Assembly (NCBI RefSeq): GCF_030490285.1
Contig: NZ_CP129884.1
Location: 4,278,001 to 4,342,000 of the forward strand
Direction: 5' to 3'
From: Methylomonas montana
GTDB taxonomy: Bacteria; Pseudomonadota; Gammaproteobacteria; Methylococcales; Methylomonadaceae
Length of the DNA: 64,000 nt
Position 1 is the first letter of the stretch. Each line of letters starts with the position of its first letter. Shown in pieces: positions 15,758 through 24,600 of this stretch. Made by a program: the position numbers and the translations under genes. Under the pieces are notes generated by a model. That model was not told where the DNA came from. It did no database searches and saw only the letters and a program-made list of their open reading frames with translations.

Positions 15758-16290
15758 GGCAATCGCACACTTACCAAATGCAGTGGTATGAGCATTGGTT
15801 GTTATATGAATTGCTAAAGCGAAAATTGCGCACATCGATCGTCAAAAAAGTCATTACATGCCTGCGCGACAAGGATTTACAGCATATTTTTTATAAGCTG
15901 CACCGAGAAAGGCCTCTGCCAGGGAAAATCCCTAGCCTCGAGATGATCACGCAGGCCCGCGAAACTTATTTATACATGGCATTATTTGTGTCCATTTATC
16001 GTTGTGCTAGTCTGCGTAACGTGAAAACCGGCATAGACATTAATGCTGTGATGTTTGCCTGGGATTATTTTTGCAAAGCCTTTCCAGGTCATATCCGTGA
16101 ACGACGACCTTTCGGTAAAATCAGGCCGGCCAATTTCACCGAGGCTTGGGTGATTGCTGAGGCTTTTCAAGCTGGCATGGTGAAATTGCGCTACTGCAGT
16201 CGGTGTCATCATGATTTCCTGATCATCTATGACAGCAATTTTAAGCCCGTCTGCCAAATGTGCGCCATGAAAAACAAATCAAGTACATGA
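15754..16290 (+). CDS. FlhC-like transfer activator subunit (SetC/AcaC type)
   Basis: 178 aa from GTG 15754, which overlaps the FlhD-like stop (GTGA) and has AGGA about 9 nt upstream; ATG 15778 is an alternative. FlhC features include a helical body and a C-terminal zinc site YCSRC...PVCQMC. It forms the DNA-binding activator complex with the FlhD-like partner and should switch on the tra operons. A Tn402-like element sits 85 bp downstream and may have cut the operon. Confidence 0.8.
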   Translation: MRQSHTYQMQWYEHWLLYELLKRKLRTSIVKKVITCLRDKDLQHIFYKLHRERPLPGKIPSLEMITQARETYLYMALFVSIYRCASLRNVKTGIDINAVMFAWDYFCKAFPGHIRERRPFGKIRPANFTEAWVIAEAFQAGMVKLRYCSRCHHDFLIIYDSNFKPVCQMCAMKNKSST

Positions 16291-16406
16291 CGAACATTTG
16301 CGTGATGGGATTAACCGTAAGGTTGTTTCCGTACCCGCTTTTAAGACCTTGGCTTCCTTGTAGTTGCAGGCTGACTGCCATTTTCAGAAGTCGACCACAC
16401 GAAATA

Positions 16407-16625
16407 TCATGAGTCTGCTGCGCTGGCCGATTGCAATGCTGCGCATAAATCCGTCTTGCTAATTTTCAGGCGTGCAGCGGCGGCGGCAAGGCAGGGGTGT
16501 TCGGCTTTAGCCCCGGAAACCGTATCTTCGAAAATCTGCTTACAGCCCACCTTGCTTAGCGCGTCAGTTTGCAAGGCAGTATCCAGTTCAGTCGTTGATA
16601 CCCTGGCGTAACCGATCAATGCCAT
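16407..16625 (-). pseudogene. Truncated serine resolvase (TniR-like)
   Basis: Begins at ATG 16625 after AAGGA with MALIGYARVSTTELDTALQ, the N terminus of a resolvase including the catalytic serine. It keeps about 50 residues (to AEHPCLAAA) and then runs into unrelated sequence and stops; the catalytic arginines and the DNA-binding domain are missing. In Tn5053-type elements tniR lies just inside one end, as here. Confidence 0.75.
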
Positions 16626-16659
16626 TATTATCCTTTTATTCGTTAATTCGTCCGCCTGT

Positions 16660-16745
16660 CATAATGTCCGTAATCGCATAAATCAAGCTTATTAACGGAC
16701 ATTGTCCGGCATGGCCGCCTAATGATCGTTTTACGGACAAGTGTA
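16660..16745. repeat. res-like site upstream of resolvase
   Basis: TGTCCGTAAT (16665) pairs with ATTAACGGACA (ending 16701) as one long inverted site, and TTTTACGGACA (ending near 16739) forms part of a second. Resolvase sites of Tn3/Tn402 elements have this form. The vapBC promoter must overlap or follow it. Confidence 0.6.
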
Positions 16746-16838
16746 CCGCTAATAGTTGTGCAGTGAAGTGCAGACCGGCCGATTGACATGGTGCAGTCAG
16801 GCATATACAGTGTGGCATATACATTGGAGAACAACGCC

Positions 16839-17111
16839 ATGCCTACCCTATCGACCCCGTCCAGGCCCAAGGAGGCCAAGCTGTTTCGCAACAACCGCAG
16901 TCAGGCGGTTCGGATTCCTGTGGAGTTCGAGTTACCGGGGGATCGCGTGATGATCCATCGCGAAGGCAATAAACTTATCATCGAGCCAGTGACCCGGCCA
17001 ACAAACATCGTCGAACTGCTGGCCGAGTGGAAGAAGGAGGCGCCGCTAGGGCCAGAAGATCAGTTCCCTGCTGTCGAGGATATGCCCGCCCAGCCGGAGG
17101 ACATATTTTGA
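16839..17111 (+). CDS. VapB-type antitoxin
   Basis: 90 aa from ATG 16839 after TTGGAGA. An AbrB/MazE-like N terminus (KLFRNNRSQAVRIPVEFELPG, then the HREGNKLIIEPV strand) binds DNA and the acidic C terminus should mask the toxin. It overlaps the toxin gene by 4 nt. Typical role: neutralise VapC and autoregulate the operon, here possibly through repeats in the preceding 16660-16745 segment. Confidence 0.88.
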   Translation: MPTLSTPSRPKEAKLFRNNRSQAVRIPVEFELPGDRVMIHREGNKLIIEPVTRPTNIVELLAEWKKEAPLGPEDQFPAVEDMPAQPEDIF

Positions 17112-17512
17112 GTGGATATCTGTTGGACACGAACATCATCAGCGACGTGATCCGCAGACCGGATGGGCCTGCCGCACGTCGCATTGAGCAGGTCGGACCC
17201 AAAGAGATTGTCACCAGCATCATCGTCGCCGCCGAACTACGCTATGGCTGCGCAAAGAAGGGCTCATCCAAGCTGCTCACCAGGGTAGAAGGCATCCTTG
17301 AAACAATCCCGGTGTTGCCGCTGGATATTCCGGCTGACACCGAATATGGCGGCATCCGCACTGAACTGGAAGCCGCTGGCCAGCCTATCGGCATGAACGA
17401 TCTGCTGATCGCCGCACACGCCTATGCGCTCGGCCTTACGCTAGTGACGGACAACACGCGCGAATTCAGCCGCATCCGCGGCCTCAACGTAGAGAACTGG
17501 CTGGAAAGATAG
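17108..17512 (+). CDS. VapC-type PIN ribonuclease toxin
   Basis: 134 aa from TTG 17108, overlapping the antitoxin stop (TTGA). PIN-domain acidic residues are visible: D7 (LLDTN), E43 (AAELRYG), D98 (MNDLLIAAHA) and D115 (VTDNTREF). VapC toxins cleave tRNA or rRNA. The gene is intact. It is the only cargo of the Tn402-like element and probably stabilises the surrounding region. Confidence 0.9.
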   Translation: MSGYLLDTNIISDVIRRPDGPAARRIEQVGPKEIVTSIIVAAELRYGCAKKGSSKLLTRVEGILETIPVLPLDIPADTEYGGIRTELEAAGQPIGMNDLLIAAHAYALGLTLVTDNTREFSRIRGLNVENWLER

Positions 17513-17722
17513 CTAGCCCATCTTGTTTGGATCCCTTGACAGGCAACGACACCCTTAACAGTCGTGCAGGCGAGTTCTGTGGAATTCCGACATCTCAGGG
17601 CTGTCGTGCATAGGATTGCTGACATGCCACATTTAGAAGTTCGCTGCACATTGGATGGCCGGCCCAATGAACAGGCGCAGTTGTCTTCTGAAAATGGCAC
17701 TGCCGGCATTTACAGGAGGAAC

Positions 17723-17812
17723 ATGATTACCAAAGCCGAAACGAGCTCGGGCTTGGCAACTCAGGTTGGCCGCATTAAAATTAAGCCACTGCGAAAAACA
17801 GGAGATCATTAA
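17723..17812 (+). CDS. 29-codon ORF coupled to next gene
   Basis: A perfect AGGAGG (17715-17720 region) precedes ATG 17723. The peptide MITKAETSSGLATQVG... ends at TAA 17812, which overlaps the next ATG (TAATG). The frame, the ribosome site and the overlap suggest a translated leader or small protein coupled to the membrane protein. No family recognised. Confidence 0.4.
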   Translation: MITKAETSSGLATQVGRIKIKPLRKTGDH

Positions 17813-18411
17813 TGTCTTCGTTATCATCACATCGCTTTCGATTGTCGTCCAACAAGCACCCAATTAACTCCGTGAAGTCGGTATTGGCCGACCATCATGC
17901 CACGGTCAATTGCCTCGAATGTAACCGAATCATGGTGCCCAGAGTGGTGACGTATTATGGCCAACCACTTCGATCGGTCTGTCCATTTTGCGGCGCTACC
18001 TTTGCGAAGTTTCCGAGTGGGTTACAACGATTTTTTGAACACTTTCAGCCAAAAGCTCCGTCTCTTGATGCCTTTAAAAGCTTAGTAATGCTGACATTAT
18101 GCTTTGGGCTAATTTGGCTAATCAGTGACTGGGTAAAGGTGCCGGAAGAATTCAGTTTTGTTGGGACTATCGGGACTCTGATATTAGCCATTATTGCTGC
18201 GGCTGAGCTAACTGTTCAGTTTGTTGAGTTTATAGCGGCCAAACTATCTCACGAAAGTAACTACTATTGGGCTGGATTAGTTTTGACATCCTTAGTGTTA
18301 TCAAACGAAAACTCAAATCTAATCAATTACTTGATTCTTTTTTTAGGGATCATGATTTTGCGCTGGTTCGTCGTAGGTTTTTTGCAAATTCTTCGAACAA
18401 AAGGCCAGTAG
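17812..18411 (+). CDS. Zinc-ribbon membrane protein of the element
   Basis: 199 aa, ATG 17812 after AGGAG. Residues 30-65 carry CLECN...VCPFC, a four-cysteine ribbon on the cytoplasmic side. Three to four membrane helices follow from about residue 88. It lies between the transfer activator genes and traG, convergent with traG (7-bp gap). In SXT elements this neighbourhood holds entry exclusion genes, but I see no sequence proof of that role. Confidence 0.55.
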   Translation: MSSLSSHRFRLSSNKHPINSVKSVLADHHATVNCLECNRIMVPRVVTYYGQPLRSVCPFCGATFAKFPSGLQRFFEHFQPKAPSLDAFKSLVMLTLCFGLIWLISDWVKVPEEFSFVGTIGTLILAIIAAAELTVQFVEFIAAKLSHESNYYWAGLVLTSLVLSNENSNLINYLILFLGIMILRWFVVGFLQILRTKGQ

Positions 18412-18418
18412 TCAACAC

Positions 18419-21400
18419 TCAATAATTAATTCGTCCACGTGCACGATTAAGGTTACCGATTTGATCGATTAAATCAGGTCTATTTTGACCAGCGGCTTGT
18501 CTTAGTAATTTCGCTATATTAGCTCCATCGGAAGGGGCTTCTTCATCCATTAAGCGTTGTCTTGCAGCCCCCATACTGCCGTTATCGTCACCACCAACGG
18601 CAATTCCGGCAAAGGCTTCGAACATAGCTGCTTTATAGTAAGCCTGTTGGTTTGGGGTCAACTTATCTGTCACTTCATTTACCCTTTGATCAGCCCAAAC
18701 TTGCGACACTTCGGTAAAGCCAGGGTAGGATTGTGATGCTGCAGTTTTAACGGCATCCCATATGTTTTCGCCATTTTCATGTGCTGCACGCGCATGAGCA
18801 ACGAATTGATTTATATGCTCTTTACCTACCATACCTACTGCTTCTAATGTCTTAGCGGTATTGTATAAGCTGCCTCCTAGAAAATTATAGGAAGCCTCCG
18901 CCGCCGAAGGCGTGTCATTGGCCGCAGCCGCAATGGATTGCCTAAAGTGCTCGGCTTTGACACTTGCCAATTGCCCAAAGCCTTCTCTTGAGTTTTGTTC
19001 ACGTTCAGCTAGGTTACGATCGTGTTGTGCTTCAACACGAGCTTCGCCACCGGCAATTTTCCCTATCGCTGAACGTATCTGTCCATGTGCGCGCTGATTT
19101 AGCGATTTGGTTTCAGCGCGCGGGTCTTTGAGATTGCCCTGTTCGACTGATGCCTGAACCCTGCCAGCTTGCGGAGCGCTGGCTTTCAGCGATTCATTCC
19201 GGCTGGCATTCCAGCTTTGATCGGCTTGCGGCGCATTAAACACATCGCCCAACAGTTGATAACCCGATATTTGTGCCTGGTGCGATTGTTGATCATCTAG
19301 GGTGCGGTAACTGGGTGACGAAAAACCGGTCAATAACGACATGCCGGCAGCGGCATAGGCTTGATCGGCATCGCTGATCCAACCCGCCGCTTTCCATTGC
19401 GATGCCAGCCGTTGCGTATCGCCCCGCAAGCCGTATTGATCCAGCGTCCGATCCAGGCGTTCCATCAGGCCGGGGTCATGGGCGATTTTGTTACCTGTTT
19501 CTGCCGCACCGAAACTGGCTTGTGTCCCGAAGCGTTGTTGGGCCGATAGGGTTTGTTGATAGGATTCGCTGGCGGATACCGCATCGGTTGCGCTGTGCTG
19601 CAACGAGGACAGCGATTGATTTTGCAGTCCCATTGAGGCGACGTTTCGGGTGCCGGTTTGCGCATCCATTGCCAGGCTTTTCGCCAACCCCGCTTGATAG
19701 CCCTGACTGTCGTTGACGGTTTGATTGATGTCGGCGGCAATGGCATCGGATTTGTCCTGACCCACTTTAAAGTCATTCTGGAGCCGCCCCGAAATCGCCG
19801 CACTCAATTTATCGTTTGAGGTCTTGCCGCCGGCATTTGCACTACCGGCCACTAGTGCCGAAAAGTGATCCGCGGAAATACCGGTATCGGCATGTTTTTT
19901 GGCAAAGGCTTCACCGAACTGACGATTATAGGCGTCGGTATAACTGGAACTGCTGGCAATTTGATTGCCCAGCGACCGGCTGTCAAAGGCATCGCTGCTG
20001 ATGTTGGCCGACTTCGAAGCAGTTGACGACACGCTGTGCATGAAACTATTGGTCGCCTGTTCCGAAGCGCTATAAGCCGACGATAGTGCGGCACTCATGT
20101 CCTTGCCGGCCGTGAACGTCGGCAGCACCTTATCGACTCCCGTTTGCGTGACCGCCGACAACGGACTGTATTGGTGTTGCGCTTGCGCATTCAAGACCGG
20201 CGCCGGACTGATCACATCGGGCGTGGCAATTTTTTCATTCACGTAATCGCCGCCGTCCATCCGTCCCAGGAAATGCGTGGCGGTCACTGCACCGCGGTAG
20301 ATCAGCATCAAGGTAATGGCCGGCGTCGAGGCCGCCAGCATGCCGCCGATCGACAGCCATTGCTGCAACTCCATGTCCAGCTGGTAAATGCCCATCATAG
20401 ACGGCATGTTGAAGGTGGCTGTGGTCAGCGCCGCCATTTTGCCGGCGGCCGACATCTGGATGAACAGATTGATCACCGCCAGTATCGGCATCCACAATTG
20501 GATCCACAGCAGCATCGAGAAATAGCCGATGTTCATCCGGATACCGACATTGCCCAGCATCACCACAAAGGCCATGATCGGGGCGATGGCATAACTCAAG
20601 CCTTCGATGAAGGCCATCATCGGCCGGACGATCTTGGCAAACAGCGTCTGTTCGGCCGCCCATTGGGTATTGCGTTGCTGAATGGCTTGCTCAACCATCG
20701 CCGCTTTGTTCCAATGCAAGCCGTCTTCATGCCGACCGATCACGCCTTTCTCGAACATTGGCATGATGGCCGACATCAACATGTAATCGGCGGCATCGAC
20801 CACACCAGGTCCTGCCAGCGCATCGAAGGCGTCCTGAATTTTCGGCACCGTGTCGGCTGCCGCCGGCACACCCAGGGTAGGCTGCAGTAAACCTTCCAGC
20901 GCCGTCGCGAAATTACCGGTGGCCACCACGCTCAAATCAGCCCAGGCATCCGTGCAGGTTTTGGTTTGGGGTTGGCCGCCGACATAGATTTGGGTCATGT
21001 AAATGTCGGAATCGAAACGGATGGCATTCAACGGATCGGCATCGCGCAAAATGGCGTCCACCGATTTCTGATTCAGATCGACACCGGTCAAGGTACATTC
21101 GCGCACGTAATTGGCAAACGAGGTTTCCATGTCGCTACCGGCGTTCGGCACATTGGCTGCGCCCAAATTGATTCTGGACAACAAATTTTTCCGCACCGCC
21201 GTTAGGGTCTGCAAACTGTCGGCAAAGCCATTGCCGGTCATCGACGGCGTACCAAAGCCTTGTTCGAACAGCCGTGTAGTGCGATAACCTATGTTCGACA
21301 TCACGCTACCCACCACGGCTGGCCCCAACGGCACATTGTCGACTACCGCCACGCTACCGGTATAGGCATCCTCGATCGACACCCGCACCGATGGGGCATA

Positions 21401-21616
21401 CAGCATCAACCACAGAACATAGGCCAACAATAAATCCTGATAACGAATGCCGCGACCATCCCATTGCAACAAGGCCCGCAGCATGACGATGATGACACCG
21501 ATCAAACCGCCGACGGCCGCCGCGGTACGGTAATCGCCGGTACCTGAAATCATCGCGATGGCATTGAGGACGGCTTGCAAATAGGCGGAATCGCCCACGG
21601 AAAAGATTTCAAACAT
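18419..21616 (-). CDS. traG: Conjugal transfer mating-pair protein TraG
   Basis: 1065 aa. The N-terminal 450 residues contain several membrane helices (AVGGLIGVIIVMLRALLQW, AYVLWLMLYAPSVR, SYAIAPIMAFVVMLG) as in TraG of F-type and SXT-type systems. The long C-terminal part is Ser/Ala/Gln-rich and helical, as in the periplasmic TraG domain used in mating-pair stabilisation. Start ATG 21616 has GAAGG 12 nt upstream. It is third in traF-traH-traG. Long open frames on the opposite strand (20144-20890) are shadows. Confidence 0.9.
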   Translation of the reverse strand: MFEIFSVGDSAYLQAVLNAIAMISGTGDYRTAAAVGGLIGVIIVMLRALLQWDGRGIRYQDLLLAYVLWLMLYAPSVRVSIEDAYTGSVAVVDNVPLGPAVVGSVMSNIGYRTTRLFEQGFGTPSMTGNGFADSLQTLTAVRKNLLSRINLGAANVPNAGSDMETSFANYVRECTLTGVDLNQKSVDAILRDADPLNAIRFDSDIYMTQIYVGGQPQTKTCTDAWADLSVVATGNFATALEGLLQPTLGVPAAADTVPKIQDAFDALAGPGVVDAADYMLMSAIMPMFEKGVIGRHEDGLHWNKAAMVEQAIQQRNTQWAAEQTLFAKIVRPMMAFIEGLSYAIAPIMAFVVMLGNVGIRMNIGYFSMLLWIQLWMPILAVINLFIQMSAAGKMAALTTATFNMPSMMGIYQLDMELQQWLSIGGMLAASTPAITLMLIYRGAVTATHFLGRMDGGDYVNEKIATPDVISPAPVLNAQAQHQYSPLSAVTQTGVDKVLPTFTAGKDMSAALSSAYSASEQATNSFMHSVSSTASKSANISSDAFDSRSLGNQIASSSSYTDAYNRQFGEAFAKKHADTGISADHFSALVAGSANAGGKTSNDKLSAAISGRLQNDFKVGQDKSDAIAADINQTVNDSQGYQAGLAKSLAMDAQTGTRNVASMGLQNQSLSSLQHSATDAVSASESYQQTLSAQQRFGTQASFGAAETGNKIAHDPGLMERLDRTLDQYGLRGDTQRLASQWKAAGWISDADQAYAAAGMSLLTGFSSPSYRTLDDQQSHQAQISGYQLLGDVFNAPQADQSWNASRNESLKASAPQAGRVQASVEQGNLKDPRAETKSLNQRAHGQIRSAIGKIAGGEARVEAQHDRNLAEREQNSREGFGQLASVKAEHFRQSIAAAANDTPSAAEASYNFLGGSLYNTAKTLEAVGMVGKEHINQFVAHARAAHENGENIWDAVKTAASQSYPGFTEVSQVWADQRVNEVTDKLTPNQQAYYKAAMFEAFAGIAVGGDDNGSMGAARQRLMDEEAPSDGANIAKLLRQAAGQNRPDLIDQIGNLNRARGRINY

Positions 21617-21644
21617 AGGAGATGGCCTTCAAATAAATGGGGGA

Positions 21645-23096
21645 CTAAGGCGTTGGCCAAGCCGTACCGGAAGCCGGCAACTGCGCCACGGTGCCGTAGT
21701 GTTTAGGCTTCACGGTGGTCATCAACTGCTGGTAAAACGCCATCAGGGTTTGAGGATTGCCATAACGGCCGGCGATGGTGACGTATTCGTCTTGGATTTG
21801 CTCACGGGCATCCTTCAAGGCATCCATCAGCAACTTGGCGTAGGCATGGTCGTTCATGTGCGCCGCAGTCTGTACTGCGTTGAGCAAATCGTTGACGATC
21901 AACTGTGCCATTTCCAAGGCAATCACCGGCGCCGCTTCCTCGGCCCACAATTTGGCAATACCGGCGTCTTCCCGCGCCAGGTTATGGATCATGCCGCCGA
22001 TGGCATCCGGCACGGTTTGCATGAAGGCTTTTTCGCTGTCGGTGATTTGACCGCTGTTGGTCGAGAATTTGTAGATCAAGCCGTTGCCGGTATTGGCAGA
22101 CCCAAGCAGAATCTCCATCACCCGTTGCTTCAAGCCCACGAGATTGACGTTCTGGACGATGGGTTTCAGACATTGATCGGCATCGTGGCCATCCGAACAG
22201 GTATATATCCTGACGGTTTGATAACTATTGCCGGCATCGTTGCCGTACATCAAATCCTTGATCCGCAAAATCGGTGGCGGTGCGCTGATGGCATTGTTCT
22301 CACCTTTGCCGTCTGGGGCGGCCTGCGGGGCATCGACGATCACGGTACCGGAAATACTCATCGCCGCTTCCAGCAAACTGTTGCCGCCAAAACGAAACCA
22401 GCCGCCGGCGTTCTGATTAACCAACGCTCGCCACACCAGATTGCCTTGAATGACCTTGGTCATGTCGGCGGGATCGTTTTGTTTGATTTGTTGCACCGGA
22501 TCACCCAAGGTGCTGGTATTGGTCCAGCTGGAAAACACATCCGAAATGCCTTGGGTAAACGAAGCATTGGACAGATTGGTCTTACTTTGCAAATCGAAGG
22601 CTTTGACCGTATCGTTGACCAAGCCTTGCGCCAAGCGACAGGAGTTGCTGAACATCTGGTTCATCTCCTGGATTTTCTTTTGCAAGTCGGTCATTACCGA
22701 CGCACACCAGGGACACATAGCGCCAACGGCGAGTTGGAATGCATAGCCTGAGGCATTGGCGGCCACGTTGCGCAGCAATTGCACGAACTGGTTGAAGTTG
22801 ATGAAGCTGAAACTGCCGGCAAACAAATCGATCCCGCCACATCCGGCACTGAATGAAGGCGGTACGAACGAGACCAGATTGGTGTTGGTGATGCCATTGC
22901 GCGCCACCAGGCTGCCGCCGGTGATCACGCCGCGGCGCTGCCCCAAATGAGCGGTCGGTGTTGTGAAATTGGTCATAGTGCCGAACATGCTGTCCATTTC
23001 CTGTTGCAGATCGGCATAGGCTGGAACGGCACTCTCAACCAACAACATCAACACTAAGATCTGACGATAGCGTAATCGAAACGTAAACGACGTCAT
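21645..23096 (-). CDS. traH: Conjugal transfer protein TraH
   Basis: 483 aa, signal peptide at the N terminus (LVLMLLVESAVPAYA). TraH is a periplasmic protein of F-type pilus assembly and mating-pair formation. Typical features seen are the N-terminal GCGGIDLFAGSFSFIN motif and paired cysteines (CPWCASVM). The ATG overlaps the traF stop (ATGA), so translation is coupled; traG follows after 28 bp. Confidence 0.92.
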   Translation of the reverse strand: MTSFTFRLRYRQILVLMLLVESAVPAYADLQQEMDSMFGTMTNFTTPTAHLGQRRGVITGGSLVARNGITNTNLVSFVPPSFSAGCGGIDLFAGSFSFINFNQFVQLLRNVAANASGYAFQLAVGAMCPWCASVMTDLQKKIQEMNQMFSNSCRLAQGLVNDTVKAFDLQSKTNLSNASFTQGISDVFSSWTNTSTLGDPVQQIKQNDPADMTKVIQGNLVWRALVNQNAGGWFRFGGNSLLEAAMSISGTVIVDAPQAAPDGKGENNAISAPPPILRIKDLMYGNDAGNSYQTVRIYTCSDGHDADQCLKPIVQNVNLVGLKQRVMEILLGSANTGNGLIYKFSTNSGQITDSEKAFMQTVPDAIGGMIHNLAREDAGIAKLWAEEAAPVIALEMAQLIVNDLLNAVQTAAHMNDHAYAKLLMDALKDAREQIQDEYVTIAGRYGNPQTLMAFYQQLMTTVKPKHYGTVAQLPASGTAWPTP

Positions 23097-24112
23097 GGCG
23101 TGCTCCCCCTTTGCGGACTGCGTTGCAGTGCCTGGATCAATGACAGTGGATCTTGAGTAACCGCAGGGCTGATGCTACCGGCGGCCGGCAATAGCATCGG
23201 CGTGTTACGAATACCCTGGGTCGTTTGGTATTGGGTGGCATCGATCCAACCCGCTTCCTTGGCGGCCAGCAGAATCCGACCAGTGATTTCTTCCAGCGAC
23301 AATGCGCCTTGCGCCAACGGTACAATTTGCTTGGGCGGTTTCATCAGAAACAGTGCCGGCGTCTGTTCGACGCCCAACATTGCAGCCTGACCGTTATCAC
23401 GTTTGAACTGGCTAAAAAAGCCGTTCGGCATCGGCAAGCCATCGAGCGACACCGGATAGATTTTGAAGCCGTAGGCGTTTTCCAGCATGGCCAGAATCGG
23501 CGCCTGGACATGGCAATAAGGGCAATCGGAACGAAAGAAAAACAAAATGCCAGCTTGGGCGGCAATAGCTTTCAAAGCCTGTTCGGCGACCACACTGGCT
23601 TGATGATTAGCTTCGTTGGCGGCATAGGTCGCCACTGGCCGGCGCACCGTTTCATCGAGTAGCGGATCCGACATCACCACGTAGCGCGCGGCGTTGGTAA
23701 AACGCTCGGCTTTATCCATCATGACCCGCTGCAGGTAATAAAACGCAGCGACATTCTCCTGAGTGGGATTATCGATGGCCTGGTTCAGATAATGCTCCAG
23801 GTTTTGCTTCAACCAAGCAGAGGACAGGGGTTGGGGTTCTGCAGCTGGCTGGGCTTGAGTTTTGAGTTCAGTTTCAGCCTGATGATCGACGCTGGGCGGT
23901 TTGCTGTCAGGCTTCGGTTTGTGCTGATCAGCTTGAATTTCGGGTTGGGTTTTTTTAACCGGCTCCGGCAACACCTCGTACCAAAACCAGCCGCGCTGTT
24001 TGTCTTCGAAATATGGCACAGTCGGCATGTCGACAGCCTCATCGGCCCAGGCGGGCAATGCTTGCAGCAACATCGTCAGTACCATCAGCAATACGGCGGG
24101 ATATGGGTTCAT
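23093..24112 (-). CDS. traF: Conjugal transfer thioredoxin-fold protein TraF
   Basis: 339 aa with a signal peptide (to ALPAWA). After a proline/lysine-rich linker there is a thioredoxin fold with the active site CPYC (C197, C200). It helps fold or stabilise pilus assembly proteins in the periplasm. First gene of traF-traH-traG; its upstream region carries two copies of a palindromic operator that recurs before traI. Confidence 0.92.
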   Translation of the reverse strand: MNPYPAVLLMVLTMLLQALPAWADEAVDMPTVPYFEDKQRGWFWYEVLPEPVKKTQPEIQADQHKPKPDSKPPSVDHQAETELKTQAQPAAEPQPLSSAWLKQNLEHYLNQAIDNPTQENVAAFYYLQRVMMDKAERFTNAARYVVMSDPLLDETVRRPVATYAANEANHQASVVAEQALKAIAAQAGILFFFRSDCPYCHVQAPILAMLENAYGFKIYPVSLDGLPMPNGFFSQFKRDNGQAAMLGVEQTPALFLMKPPKQIVPLAQGALSLEEITGRILLAAKEAGWIDATQYQTTQGIRNTPMLLPAAGSISPAVTQDPLSLIQALQRSPQRGSTP

Positions 24113-24600
24113 AGCCCTATTGTCACACCGGTCAACAGGCTACTCGTCTGCAATAAAGGTCAAATTCGACCTAAGATGCAGGATAAAACAAATTTTTTTA
24201 CCTTGGCTGCAATAAAGGGCGATTTTGGCCTTTGTTGTCAGGCCGCAGGCTTTTCCCACGCCTAGAATCCGCTACAGGTTTTGATCAGACTCAGTTCATA
24301 AACCTGTGCAGGATTTCCGTTCGGCATGTCCCTGATCTATCAGGGACATTCGGCAAACTTTTTCAGCCATTCGCTAGGCGCCTTGTCTGAACAGGGATAG
24401 GCCGATAACCCCGTTATCAGGGAACATCGATGCCAACCTGGCAATTTTTCACTGCCTGAATCCCTGATCATTCAGGGACGCAGGGGCGGTGTGTCTGTAC
24501 AGGTTTTTAGCTCTAGCTCTGTGTCATACCAGAAAATCCCCCCAAAAATCCCTCAGGGACGATCACTCTAAATCCCTGAAGTTAAGTATTAGGAAAATTC
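24113..24600. other. Probable oriT region beside mobI
   Basis: This 488-bp non-coding gap lies between divergent traF and mobI; in SXT/R391 ICEs oriT is directly upstream of mobI. It is full of repeats: GTCCCTGATCTATCAGGGAC (24328-24347), TCCCTGATCATTCAGGGA (24461-24478), TCCCTCAGGGA (24549-24559) and further TCCCTGA half-sites. These are likely binding sites for MobI, TraI or a regulator. No nick site can be assigned. Confidence 0.55.
24148..24242. promoter_or_regulatory. Two operator palindromes before traF
   Basis: Two near-palindromes, each starting CTGCAATAAAGG: 24148-24182 (centre CAAATTCG) and 24207-24242 (centre CGATTTTG). A third, perfect copy lies before traI at 26873-26908. Shared position before two tra operons suggests a common regulator. 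Confidence 0.6.

Larger units (their letters stand above)
16376..17699. mobile_element. Tn402/Tn5053-like miniature element with vapBC
   Basis: Both ends read TGCCATTTTCAGAAG going inward (16376 on plus; ending 17699 on minus), close to the Tn402/Tn5053 terminal repeat TGTCATTTTCAGAAG. The right end continues like Tn402 (GCGCCTGTTCATTGGGC). Flanks are CTGAC (left) and CTGCC (right), a 5-bp target duplication with one mismatch. Contents are a truncated resolvase gene, a res-like region and a vapBC pair. No tniA, tniB or tniQ is present. Confidence 0.75.

Noticed and set aside
20144..20890. Long plus-strand open frame (248 codons) opposite traG
   Set aside because: It is antisense to a clear TraG coding region, His/Arg/Gln-rich in the manner of shadow frames, and has no ribosome site.
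21699..22751. 350-codon plus-strand open frame opposite traH
   Set aside because: TraH is well supported on the other strand by signal peptide, motifs and operon position; the frame has shadow composition.
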